Shown here piece after piece: positions 27,705 through 35,774 of a stretch of 64,000 nt of DNA; within the stretch, counting starts at the first letter, position 1, and every line of letters begins with the position of its first letter. A program made the translations under genes and the position numbers. This stretch comes from Hyphomicrobium denitrificans ATCC 51888 (lineage in GTDB: Bacteria; Pseudomonadota; Alphaproteobacteria; Rhizobiales; Hyphomicrobiaceae), in assembly GCF_000143145.1 (NCBI RefSeq), contig NC_014313.1, positions 1,860,001-1,924,000 on the forward strand, written 5' to 3'. The notes under the pieces are model-generated. The model was given only the letters and a program-made list of their open reading frames with translations. It did no database searches and was not told the origin of the DNA.

Positions 27705-28940
27705 TCAAAGCGCGCCCGAACCCGAGCCTTTGACGAGCACCGAGTAGCCGCCGCCTTTGAGCCCAGCAACGACCTGATCGAGATGCGCACGATCGCGCGT
27801 TTCGATGACGAGGTTGAGTTCCGTGCCCTTAGCGGGAACGTCGGTGAAAATCCGCTGGTGATAGACTTCGAGGATGTTCGCGCCGACGCCGCCGATGAGG
27901 CCGGAGACGCGCGCAAGCTGGCCCGGCCGGTCGGGAAGATCGATCGACAGCCGCGAGAGACGTCCCTCGCGGGCCATCTCGCGCGTCAACACGCTCGCCA
28001 GCAGGCGCGTATCGATGTTGCCGCCGCAGAGCACGAGCCCGATCTTGCGATCCTTGTACAGACGTTTTGCAGCAAGCAGCGCCGCGAGACCGGCAGCGCC
28101 CGCGCCTTCGACGACCGTCTTCTCGATGTTGATGAGCAGCGCGACCGCGCGCTCGATGTCGGCTTCCGACACGAGCAGGATGTCGTCGACAAGCTCCTCG
28201 ATGATGGACTTCGTCACGTCGCCCGGCAGCGTCACCGCGATGCCTTCGGCGAGCGTGTCGCCGCCGACGGGCAGCGAGGATTTCTTCACCGCGTTGAGCA
28301 TCGATGGGTAAAGCTGCGCTTCAACGCCGACGACCTTGATCTTCGGGTTGATGGCTTTCGCCGCGATCGCCATCCCGGATATCAATCCGCCGCCGCCGAT
28401 CGGCACGATCAGGGTGTCGAGATCAGGCGTCGCTTTGAGCATCTCCAGCGCGACGGTGCCTTGTCCCGCGATGACGACCGGATCGTTGAAGGGATGCACG
28501 AACGTCAGCCCGTGCTCTTGCCCATAACGGACGGCGAACTGCGATGCGTCTTCGAGCGTCTGGCCTTCGAGAAGCACCGTCGCGCCGTGGCCGCGCGTGT
28601 TCTCGACCTTGATCGTCGGCGTCGAGGCGGGCATCACGATCGTCGCCGGAATGCCGAGACGGTGCGCGTGATAGGCGACGCCTTGCGCGTGATTCCCCGC
28701 CGACATGGCGATGACGCCCGCGTTGCGCTCGGCTTCGGTCAGGGACAGCAGCTTGTTCAGCGCGCCGCGCTCTTTGTAGGAGGCGGTGAACTGCAGGTTC
28801 TCGAACTTCAGCCAGATTTCCGCATCGAGAAGCGTGCTGAGCGTGCGGCTGGGCTGGAACCGCGTTTCGATGATGGCGCCGCGGATTGCGTCAGCGGCAC
28901 GAACGACGTCGCTATAGGTGACGGGCAAGAGCTTGGACAT
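27705..28940 (-). CDS. ilvA: Threonine ammonia-lyase with ACT domain
   Basis: A PLP enzyme converting threonine to 2-oxobutyrate, the first step to isoleucine. The PLP lysine is Lys56 in FTASYKERGALNKL. The phosphate-binding loop is PIGGGGLISGMA and the substrate loop is MSAGNHAQGVAYHA. The last about 80 residues (LSRLSIDLPDRPGQLARVSGLIG onward) form one ACT-like regulatory domain. This makes the 411-residue enzyme of the short type common in alphaproteobacteria, shorter than E. coli IlvA. It could also serve catabolism. It converges with the small membrane protein and its terminator. Confidence 0.9.
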   Translation of the reverse strand: MSKLLPVTYSDVVRAADAIRGAIIETRFQPSRTLSTLLDAEIWLKFENLQFTASYKERGALNKLLSLTEAERNAGVIAMSAGNHAQGVAYHAHRLGIPATIVMPASTPTIKVENTRGHGATVLLEGQTLEDASQFAVRYGQEHGLTFVHPFNDPVVIAGQGTVALEMLKATPDLDTLIVPIGGGGLISGMAIAAKAINPKIKVVGVEAQLYPSMLNAVKKSSLPVGGDTLAEGIAVTLPGDVTKSIIEELVDDILLVSEADIERAVALLINIEKTVVEGAGAAGLAALLAAKRLYKDRKIGLVLCGGNIDTRLLASVLTREMAREGRLSRLSIDLPDRPGQLARVSGLIGGVGANILEVYHQRIFTDVPAKGTELNLVIETRDRAHLDQVVAGLKGGGYSVLVKGSGSGAL

Positions 28941-29159
28941 TAGAATGTCTTCAATTCCGCCGCTTTTGCAGCGCTGAGGTTGGGATCATCGAGGCTCATA
29001 GCATAGCCCGGTTTCGATTCTCCGCGGCATCTCGGCGATGGAGTAAAGCAACCTGAATGTTCCCTAACGATGCCATTCGGATTTAACTCAGATGCGCGAT
29101 GGAGACTCGGCGCCGCCAAGCCGTTCAGCGCGCGTTTACCAGCCAGTGGAGCAATCTGA

Positions 29160-29819
29160 ATGTATGGCCGACTTCCGATATCCGTGCTGACGCTGGTGCT
29201 CCTGACAGGCCTCGCGCCGACCGTGGCGATGGCCGCCGATAGCGCCGCCGACGCGAAGTATTCGTACCGGCCTTATGGGCAGGGAAACCAGGCGGGCAAT
29301 GACGCCGAGTATTCACCGGCCAACTCCTCGGGACGGGTTCCGGCGGAACCGAAATATGCGCCAGCGAATGTCGCGAGGCCGCAGGCCGCCGCGCCCACCG
29401 GTCGCGACGATGCCTGGCGCCCGCCTCCGCCCGGTCAGGCCGATGAATCCGATCGTGACGATCGCAACAATCGGGGCGACGCTTACGTGCCTCCTGATCG
29501 CCCGCCGCCGCCAGCAGGCGAATCCGCGCCGCCTCCTGGGTCCGCCGCGAGCCGTCCCATCGAAGCAACGGCTAACGCGCCGGACCGCAGCGTCCCCTAC
29601 GACGTGCGCGAGCAGGATGCGCGCCGCGCCGCCATCGAAGCCTGGCGAAGCAAGGCTGCGGCGAGTTTCGGTCCTGAATTCTCGCAATGGCGATTGGCCG
29701 ATCAAAGGCATGTCGATTGCGTGCGCGACCGACGCGACGACGCGGTCTGCACGGTTCGCGGCGTGCCGATGCGCGGCGATGCGCAATTCGGCGGCCGCTA
29801 TCCCGACGATCGCGACTAG
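29160..29819 (+). CDS. Proline-rich secreted protein, unknown
   Basis: A 219-residue exported protein. The signal peptide (LPISVLTLVLLTGLAPTVAMA) is followed by about 110 residues rich in proline, glycine and charged residues, with no apparent fold. A conserved-looking C-terminal segment then appears, ARRAAIEAWRSKAAASFGPEFSQWRLADQRHVDC. It has two cysteines (VDCVRDRR, VCTVRG) that could form a disulfide. The pattern, tail-end AIEAWR...CxVRGxP, occurs in small periplasmic proteins of Hyphomicrobiales of unknown role. GGAG lies eight bases ahead of the ATG. Confidence 0.65.
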   Translation: MYGRLPISVLTLVLLTGLAPTVAMAADSAADAKYSYRPYGQGNQAGNDAEYSPANSSGRVPAEPKYAPANVARPQAAAPTGRDDAWRPPPPGQADESDRDDRNNRGDAYVPPDRPPPPAGESAPPPGSAASRPIEATANAPDRSVPYDVREQDARRAAIEAWRSKAAASFGPEFSQWRLADQRHVDCVRDRRDDAVCTVRGVPMRGDAQFGGRYPDDRD

Positions 29820-29917
29820 CTTCCCGAGTAACGTCGTTTCGCCGCTACGCACGCGGCACACGATCCGCTGTATAAGCCAGCTGTAAAAGCCCGGCTGGGC
29901 GCAGGAGAATTGACGGC

Positions 29918-30811
29918 ATGGCGAAAGTGGCATGGCTCGGACTTGGCGTGATGGGCTATCCGATGGCGGGGCATCTCAAGACCCGCGGCGGTCACGACGT
30001 CGTCGTCTATAACCGCTCGGCTGAGAAAGCCGCGAAATGGCGCGAGCAGTTTGGCGGTGAAACGGCTTCGACGCCTGCCGAGGCCGCGCGCGATTGCGAC
30101 GCCGTATTCGCCTGCGTCGGCAATGACGATGACGTGCGCAGCGTGACGACCGGCCCTGACGGCGCGTTTCAAGCGATGAAGCCGGGCGCGATCTTCATCG
30201 ATCACACGACGGCGTCGGCGCAGCTTGCGCGCGAACTTGCATCCGCCGCCGAAGCTCGCGGTTTGCATTTTCTCGATTGCCCCGTTTCCGGCGGCCAGTC
30301 CGGCGCCGAGGCTGGCGCATTGACCGTGATGGCGGGTGGCGATGAGGCCGCTTATGCGCGCGCAGAACCTTTGATCGCCGCATTCGCACGCAGCGTCCGT
30401 CGCATGGGACCATCGGGCTCGGGTCAGCTTGCAAAGATGTGCAATCAGATCGCGGTGGCGGGTGTCGTGCAAGGCCTCGCCGAAGCGATCTATTTCGCCG
30501 AACATGCAGGGCTCGATATCGAAGCGCTGATCGCAACGATTTCAAAAGGCGCGGCGCAGTCGTGGCAGATGGAGAACCGCTGGAAGACGATGCACGCGCG
30601 TGAATTCGATTTTGGATTCGCGGTCGATTGGATGCGCAAGGATCTCGGCATCTGCCTGAGCGAAGCCGCTTCGAACGGCGCCGAACTTCCGGCCACGCGT
30701 CTCATCGATAGTTTCTATGCTCAGATCGCGGCTGACGGTGGCGGCCGTTGGGATACGTCGAGCCTTATTGCGCGCCTCGATCCGAAATCAGGCAACAAAC
30801 CGAAGTCGTGA
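29918..30811 (+). CDS. Beta-hydroxyacid dehydrogenase, 3-hydroxyisobutyrate/tartronate-semialdehyde type
   Basis: A 297-residue NAD(P)-dependent dehydrogenase of the 6-phosphogluconate dehydrogenase superfamily. It has the cofactor loop WLGLGVMGYPMAGHL, the substrate-site DCPVSGGQSGAEAG, the catalytic lysine region GSGQLAKMCNQ, and GFAVDWMRKDL in the C-terminal helical domain. Members reduce tartronate semialdehyde or oxidise 3-hydroxyisobutyrate. The exact substrate is not determined by these motifs. It converges with the Lrp-type regulator, leaving 12 bases between the stop codons. Confidence 0.85.
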   Translation: MAKVAWLGLGVMGYPMAGHLKTRGGHDVVVYNRSAEKAAKWREQFGGETASTPAEAARDCDAVFACVGNDDDVRSVTTGPDGAFQAMKPGAIFIDHTTASAQLARELASAAEARGLHFLDCPVSGGQSGAEAGALTVMAGGDEAAYARAEPLIAAFARSVRRMGPSGSGQLAKMCNQIAVAGVVQGLAEAIYFAEHAGLDIEALIATISKGAAQSWQMENRWKTMHAREFDFGFAVDWMRKDLGICLSEAASNGAELPATRLIDSFYAQIAADGGGRWDTSSLIARLDPKSGNKPKS

Positions 30812-30823
30812 TCGAGCGACGGG

Positions 30824-31324
30824 TCAGGCTTCGACGCGTTCCGGCTTCGCCTCGCTCGCGGGCAATGCGAACTGCAACGGCAGCGCGGTCGTGTACTTGA
30901 TCTGCTCCATCGCGAATGCCGACGAAACTTTCGCGATTTCGATGCGCGAGATCAGCTTTTTATAAAAGACGTCATAAGCGGCGATGTCCGGAACGGCGAC
31001 GCGCAGGAGATAATCGATGTCGCCCGACATGCGATAGAATTCCACGACCTCCGGAAATTCGGCGACGGCGGTATGAAATTTCTCCAGCCAGTTGAGCGAG
31101 TGCTTGTCGGTCTTGATCGAGACGAAGACCGTCACGCCGGCGTTGATCTGATGCGCGTCGAGGATGGCGACGCGGCGCTGAATGACACCGGCTTCTTCGA
31201 GCTTCTGCACCCGCCGCCAGCAGGGCGTCGTCGAGAGCCCGACCTCCTTGCCGATGTCGGCAACCGGCCGCGTGCAGTCTTCCTGCAGGATGCGCAGAAT
31301 TTTGACATCCATTTCATCCAACAT
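30824..31324 (-). CDS. Lrp/AsnC family transcriptional regulator
   Basis: A 166-residue DNA-binding regulator. An N-terminal AsnC-type helix-turn-helix (DVKILRILQEDCTRPVADIGKEVGLS, then TTPCWRRVQKLEEAGVI) is followed by the RAM/ACT-like ligand domain with GDIDYLLRVAVPDIAAYDVF. It senses an amino acid and controls nearby or distant genes. The candidate neighbours are the converging dehydrogenase and the divergently unlinked ilvA further away, so its target is unclear. The ATG at 31324 has GAGAGG upstream; a longer frame to 31399 lacks one. Confidence 0.9.
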   Translation of the reverse strand: MLDEMDVKILRILQEDCTRPVADIGKEVGLSTTPCWRRVQKLEEAGVIQRRVAILDAHQINAGVTVFVSIKTDKHSLNWLEKFHTAVAEFPEVVEFYRMSGDIDYLLRVAVPDIAAYDVFYKKLISRIEIAKVSSAFAMEQIKYTTALPLQFALPASEAKPERVEA

Positions 31325-31433
31325 CACGGCCTCTCCGGAACATGATTTTAATTTGATCCCGAAATCTGAGATTAATATTTTTCGCAGGCCCTTAGTCAAT
31401 AAAAATGTTGGAAATATTTTTCAATCGCGACCG

Positions 31434-32045
31434 CTAAGCGGATGCACTGGGCCGCGCTGCCACCTCGCGGTACCAGCGCATGACGTTGGCGTGTCCATCG
31501 GGCGCCGCCAGCTTGGCCGGCTTCATGAAGTCGATCGCAACCAACGCCGTGATGTCGGCAATCGAGTACTCAGGGCCGGCGATGAACGGGCTTTCCGCGA
31601 GGCGGCGATCAAGCTTCGTCAACTCGGCCTCAACCTTCTCCTTGTTGGCCTCGCCCCAAGGCGTCACCTGCGGCACTTCGAGATGCGCCATCCGCGGGTG
31701 AAGGTGACGAAAGACGCTGGCGACGGCGGCCAACAGGCCGAGTTCGACCCGCCTGTTCCACATCTCGACCTCGGCTTTCCCGACGGCACCCGTTCCGAAC
31801 AGCGGCGGCTCGGGTTGTAGTTCCTCGAAATAGCGGCAGATCGCGACCGACTCTGAAATGGCCGTGCCGTCGTCAAGAACAAGCACCGGTACACGCTGCC
31901 AGGGATTGACGGCCGAAAAGTCGTCGAGACGCAGATCGCCGGTCATCAGATCGCGTTCCTCACGCGGAACGTCGATGCCTTTTTCCGCGAGAAAGATCGT
32001 GACCCGACGCGGGTTCGGCGCGCGTTTTGTTTCGATAATCAGCAT
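31434..32045 (-). CDS. Glutathione S-transferase family protein
   Basis: A 203-residue cytosolic GST. The thioredoxin-fold N-terminus (IIETKRAPNPRRVTIFLAEKGI) continues to NPWQRVPVLVLDDGTAISESVAI, where the Pro and the Glu-Ser pair bind glutathione. The C-terminal helical domain includes AGPEYSIADITALVAIDF, a standard N-capping motif. The substrate is unknown. GAGGTAGGAAAC precedes the ATG. It starts five bases after the end of the nuclease gene, so both are likely co-transcribed. Confidence 0.9.
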   Translation of the reverse strand: MLIIETKRAPNPRRVTIFLAEKGIDVPREERDLMTGDLRLDDFSAVNPWQRVPVLVLDDGTAISESVAICRYFEELQPEPPLFGTGAVGKAEVEMWNRRVELGLLAAVASVFRHLHPRMAHLEVPQVTPWGEANKEKVEAELTKLDRRLAESPFIAGPEYSIADITALVAIDFMKPAKLAAPDGHANVMRWYREVAARPSASA

Positions 32046-32050
32046 GTTTC

Positions 32051-32623
32051 CTACCTCGCGTATGAGCCGTTATTTTCGTCGCGCCATTGGCGCGGCATCT
32101 GAAATTCCGCGTCCCATATTCCGCGGCGTTCGGCTTTTGCGGCCGCTTGCTCACGTTCGTAGCTACCGTAGGCGACCGCCATTCCGGCCGCGACCATCGC
32201 GGCGTTGAGGTTGCGGTCTCCAATCCGGCAGGTCGCCAGCAGCCGGCCAAAACGGTCCCGTTCGCTCACCGAGCAGGTGACGGATTCACGGCCGATCATC
32301 CGGCCTAGTGCATCGCGCGCGGCGTTTCCGCATTGCCAGGGCGCTCCGTTCTTCCGGCACGTCTGCCGCCCTTCCGGCGCGTCGATGCCTTTCAGGCGAA
32401 CCTCATGACCGCCGACCCGGAGACTGTCGCCGTCGATCAGATCGGCGCGACCGCTGACGGACGGCGGGAATGGCGCGCCCGGATCGGCATGCCTAGACCC
32501 GCGTCCTCGCTGGAGATACCCCACTGCCAAAGCGAGGGCCACCAGCGCCGCCATCCGCACGGCTTTGAGCCGCCGGGCCCGCGACCAGCTCCGCCAAACC
32601 CCGGTTTTTCGCTGCATCGCCAC
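32051..32623 (-). CDS. Membrane-anchored thermonuclease-family nuclease
   Basis: A 190-residue protein. An N-terminal basic stretch and a hydrophobic helix (MAALVALALAVGYLQ) are followed by a staphylococcal-nuclease (SNc) domain. The catalytic set is visible: ADLIDGDSLRVGG, the arginine/glutamate pair in VRLKGIDAPEGRQTC, and the second arginine in SERDRFGRLLATC. It should cut nucleic acids with calcium outside the cytoplasm, anchored to the inner membrane. GTG at 32623 and ATG at 32617 are both possible starts. It is the first gene of a pair with the GST. Confidence 0.85.
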   Translation of the reverse strand: MAMQRKTGVWRSWSRARRLKAVRMAALVALALAVGYLQRGRGSRHADPGAPFPPSVSGRADLIDGDSLRVGGHEVRLKGIDAPEGRQTCRKNGAPWQCGNAARDALGRMIGRESVTCSVSERDRFGRLLATCRIGDRNLNAAMVAAGMAVAYGSYEREQAAAKAERRGIWDAEFQMPRQWRDENNGSYAR

Positions 32624-32715
32624 TGCTTTAAGCCTTGCATTAACGAATTAACGCCACTTTACGGGAGGTCGCGAGCGTTGGGTTGCTGCGGCACGTCAGT
32701 GGGTATGCCGGCAGT

Positions 32716-34344
32716 ATGGACGATAACGCAGACAGCGTCGAAACGGGTCGCGCGCATCAACCTCGCGCGCCGCGTCGCTCGAACCTCGACGACGAGTTGC
32801 GATCGTTTCGCGACCGGCTCACCCACGGCACCGCGCACAAGCCCGAGTTCGAATACGAACTGCTGACGATGTTCGCGCGCAACGAGACCAGCGCGCCGTT
32901 CGCCATGCCGGCCCTGTGCTTCATCTTCTACATCGCCTCCATGTTCTGGGCGTCGCTGATGGAAGCGACGATGTGGATCGCGATCGTGTCGATCTCGCGC
33001 GTCTACATGCTCGACCAATGCCGGCGGCTGCTCTCCATTCCGCGCGCCGATGTCAACGTCGGACAATGGCGCCGCCACTTCGTGCGCGTCGAGGCCATCA
33101 ACGGCCTGGCGCTCGCCGCGTTCGCGCTGATCGGTATCTCAAACACGCCGACCGCGCATTCTCTTCCGGCGACGTTCTCCTCGCATGTCTTCATCTTCGC
33201 GACGTTGATGGTCGTGCTCGCGATCCGCATGACGTTTTCATCGACGCTGCCGCACGTGTTTCTTGCCGGCACCGTGCCGATGACGCTGGCGGTCACCGGC
33301 CGCCTCTTCATGCTCGGTGATCCGTTCTATTTCGCGCTCGCGTCGATGGCGATCGGCATCCACGTCTTTTTCGTCTACCTGGCGCAAGGCCTGCATTCGA
33401 CGGCCCTCGCGATGGTCGAGTACCGCGCAGAAAAGGACAGCCTGATCTCGGAACTCGAAGAAGCGAGCGCCATCTCGGACGAAGCGCGGCGGCGCGCTGA
33501 AGCCGCGAACAAGGCCAAGTCGCGTTTTCTCGCGACGATGAGCCATGAACTCAGAACGCCGCTCAATGCGATCATGGGTTTTTCCGAGGTCATGGAGAAA
33601 GAAATTCTCGGGCCGATCGGAAGCGACACGTATCGCGAATACGCGCACAACATCTACGAAAGCGGCAATCACCTCCTCTGCATCATCAACGAGATCCTCG
33701 ATCTCTCTCGCATCGAAGCGGGGCGTTACGACCTGCACGAGGAAACGGTTCGTCTGACGGATATCGCCGAGGACTGCCGGCGTCTGATCAAGATAAAGGC
33801 CGATGCCAAGACGCTGCACATCGTCGAAGACTTCGCGCCGGATCTGCCGCATGTGTGGGCCGATCCGCGCGCCATGCGCCAGATCTGCCTCAACCTCTTG
33901 TCGAACGCACTGAAGTTCACGCCGCGCGGCGGACGCATCGTAATCACCGTCGGGCATACATCCGACGGCGGACAGTTCGTGACGATTTCCGACACTGGCC
34001 CCGGCATTCCGAAAGACGAAATCCCGCGTGTGCTCCAGGCATTCGGTCAAGGCTCGCTCGCGCACCAGACGGCGGAAGGTGGCACCGGTCTCGGCCTGCC
34101 GATCGTCCAGAATCTCATCAGCCTGCACGGCGGAACGTTTGATCTCCAGTCGGAGCTGCGCAAGGGCACCGAGGTGACGGTGACGTTGCCGCGCCAGCGC
34201 GTTCTGCAGATCATCACGCCCCTGCAGCCCCTCGGCGAGGAACGTCACCGCGATCCCGCGCCGCGCCCCGCACGCCAGCCGCGCATGCGTGTTGCGTCGC
34301 CTTACGGTGCAGCAACGCCGTATCGCGCCAGCGGAGGACTGTGA
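32716..34344 (+). CDS. Membrane sensor histidine kinase
   Basis: A 542-residue histidine kinase. Residues about 60-230 hold five to six membrane helices without an obvious ligand domain. They are followed by a coiled linker (LISELEEASAISDEARRRAEAAN), the dimerisation domain with the phospho-accepting His277 in MSHELRTPLNAIMGFSE, and the ATP-binding domain with N (LNLLSNALKFTP), G1 (ISDTGPGIP) and G2 (GGTGLGLPI) boxes. The kinase part resembles the PleC/DivJ/PdhS class of alphaproteobacteria. No cognate response regulator lies beside it. It is followed six bases later by a retropepsin-like gene. Input signal unknown. Confidence 0.88.
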   Translation: MDDNADSVETGRAHQPRAPRRSNLDDELRSFRDRLTHGTAHKPEFEYELLTMFARNETSAPFAMPALCFIFYIASMFWASLMEATMWIAIVSISRVYMLDQCRRLLSIPRADVNVGQWRRHFVRVEAINGLALAAFALIGISNTPTAHSLPATFSSHVFIFATLMVVLAIRMTFSSTLPHVFLAGTVPMTLAVTGRLFMLGDPFYFALASMAIGIHVFFVYLAQGLHSTALAMVEYRAEKDSLISELEEASAISDEARRRAEAANKAKSRFLATMSHELRTPLNAIMGFSEVMEKEILGPIGSDTYREYAHNIYESGNHLLCIINEILDLSRIEAGRYDLHEETVRLTDIAEDCRRLIKIKADAKTLHIVEDFAPDLPHVWADPRAMRQICLNLLSNALKFTPRGGRIVITVGHTSDGGQFVTISDTGPGIPKDEIPRVLQAFGQGSLAHQTAEGGTGLGLPIVQNLISLHGGTFDLQSELRKGTEVTVTLPRQRVLQIITPLQPLGEERHRDPAPRPARQPRMRVASPYGAATPYRASGGL

Positions 34345-34350
34345 GGCTCG

Positions 34351-35055
34351 ATGTTCGCGTTTCTCATATCGGCAATTGTCGCGCTCGGCGGCGCGCTGCT
34401 GTACTTGCTTTTCACCGGCTCCAGTCTCGAAGCCATGCAAGGCCCGCCGATCGCGATCACCGTCATCGGCGCGCTGATCCTGCTATATCTGCTCTCGCAT
34501 CATAACAACGAGCGACGCTTCGGCCGCCTCGCGGCGATCGCCGCTCTCGGCGCTATCGCAGTCGTCGGCGCCGTCTCGACGCGGGTCGATCCGGTCCCGA
34601 TGATCAAGAACTTTTTCGCGGTAGCGCACGGCGAACTCACGTCGAGCGATCGCGACATCGCTGCGTCGATCGCGACGGCGTCCGCGCCCGCATCGGTGCG
34701 CATTCGCAAAATCGATGACGGCTTCCTTGCCAACGCGGAAGTCAACGGGCAGGCGTTCCCGATGCTGGTCGACAGCGGCGCCGCGACCGTCGTGCTCCGT
34801 CAATCCGACGCCGAGAAGGCCGGCATCGATGTCACTCATGTGACGTTCGACACGCCGCTCAAGACCGCGAACGGCACCAGCTATCTCGCGCCCGTCCGGC
34901 TCAAGTCCGTTCGTGTCGGACAATTGACGATCGATGATGTCGAGGCGCTCGTCGCAAAGCCCGGAACTCTTAACGAAAGCTTGCTCGGTATGAGTTTCTT
35001 AAGGCGTCTCACGTCTTATCAGGTGGCCGGAGACTTCATTACGCTCAGGCAATAG
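34351..35055 (+). CDS. TIGR02281-type membrane aspartic protease (retropepsin-like), first copy
   Basis: A 234-residue protein with two N-terminal membrane helices (FAFLISAIVALGGALLYLLF and ITVIGALILLYLLSH) plus a third at about residues 60-75. The aspartic protease domain has the catalytic Asp141 in FPMLVDSGAATVVL and the hallmark ending LLGMSFLRRL. Such retroviral-protease-fold proteins work as homodimers in which each chain gives one aspartate. The active site would face the periplasm. It starts six bases after the histidine kinase, with GTGAGG upstream, and is followed by a paralogue. Confidence 0.85.
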   Translation: MFAFLISAIVALGGALLYLLFTGSSLEAMQGPPIAITVIGALILLYLLSHHNNERRFGRLAAIAALGAIAVVGAVSTRVDPVPMIKNFFAVAHGELTSSDRDIAASIATASAPASVRIRKIDDGFLANAEVNGQAFPMLVDSGAATVVLRQSDAEKAGIDVTHVTFDTPLKTANGTSYLAPVRLKSVRVGQLTIDDVEALVAKPGTLNESLLGMSFLRRLTSYQVAGDFITLRQ

Positions 35056-35098
35056 GCACAGCTTTTCGCTTCCCGTCATGAGGCTCGGAGCTTCGATA

Positions 35099-35668
35099 AT
35101 GTCTTCGGCAACCGTCAGTCTTTATGCGTCCCTCGCGCTCGCGACCGCCGGCGCTGCGGGCTTTGCCTATACGCTCACGCATCCGGGAGTCGTCGCGGGG
35201 TTCGCGAGAAGTCTTTTCGAAACCGCGCCCGACGCTGATCCCACTGCGAGCGCCGACGCTCCGCAGGCCGCGCAGGCCAAGCGACCGGCCGCTGAACGTG
35301 GCACCGTCGCATTGCCGGCCGGCGCCTATGGCCATTTCCAGACCGAAGCCGAGATCAACGGACGCACCATCGGCGTCATGGTCGATACCGGAGCGTCTCT
35401 CGTGGCGCTCACATACGATGATGCCCGCCGCGCCGGCATCTACGTCAATCCGGCAGACTTCACGGGCATCGCGCAAACGGCCAATGGAACGGCTCGGGTC
35501 GCCCCTGTCACAATTTCCCGGATCGAGATCGGAGACATTACGGTTCGCAATGTCGCCGGGGTCGTGTCCGAACGGGGTAAATCCGACCGGACACTGCTCG
35601 GAATGTCATTTTTAGGACGACTTTCCCGCGTCGAAATGCGGTCCGGAACCCTAGTGCTTCAAGAGTAG
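35099..35668 (+). CDS. TIGR02281-type membrane aspartic protease (retropepsin-like), second copy
   Basis: A 189-residue paralogue of the preceding gene. It has a single N-terminal helix (VSLYASLALATAGAAGFAY), a variable linker rich in alanine and aspartate, then the protease domain with catalytic Asp96 in GVMVDTGASLVAL, and the ending LLGMSFLGRLSRVEM. The ATG at 35099 is preferred over one at 35078 because GGAG lies nine bases upstream of it. The two copies, 43 bases apart, could form hetero- or homodimers. The substrate is unknown. Confidence 0.85.
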   Translation: MSSATVSLYASLALATAGAAGFAYTLTHPGVVAGFARSLFETAPDADPTASADAPQAAQAKRPAAERGTVALPAGAYGHFQTEAEINGRTIGVMVDTGASLVALTYDDARRAGIYVNPADFTGIAQTANGTARVAPVTISRIEIGDITVRNVAGVVSERGKSDRTLLGMSFLGRLSRVEMRSGTLVLQE

Positions 35669-35774
35669 TTCCTCTAAGTCTCTCACCCCGACGCCATTAG
35701 CCAGTCCACTGTTGCGCGTGCCGCGCGATCGGTTCCGGTCGCGGCCACGGAACGCCGTTTAAGGATCAGATTGC

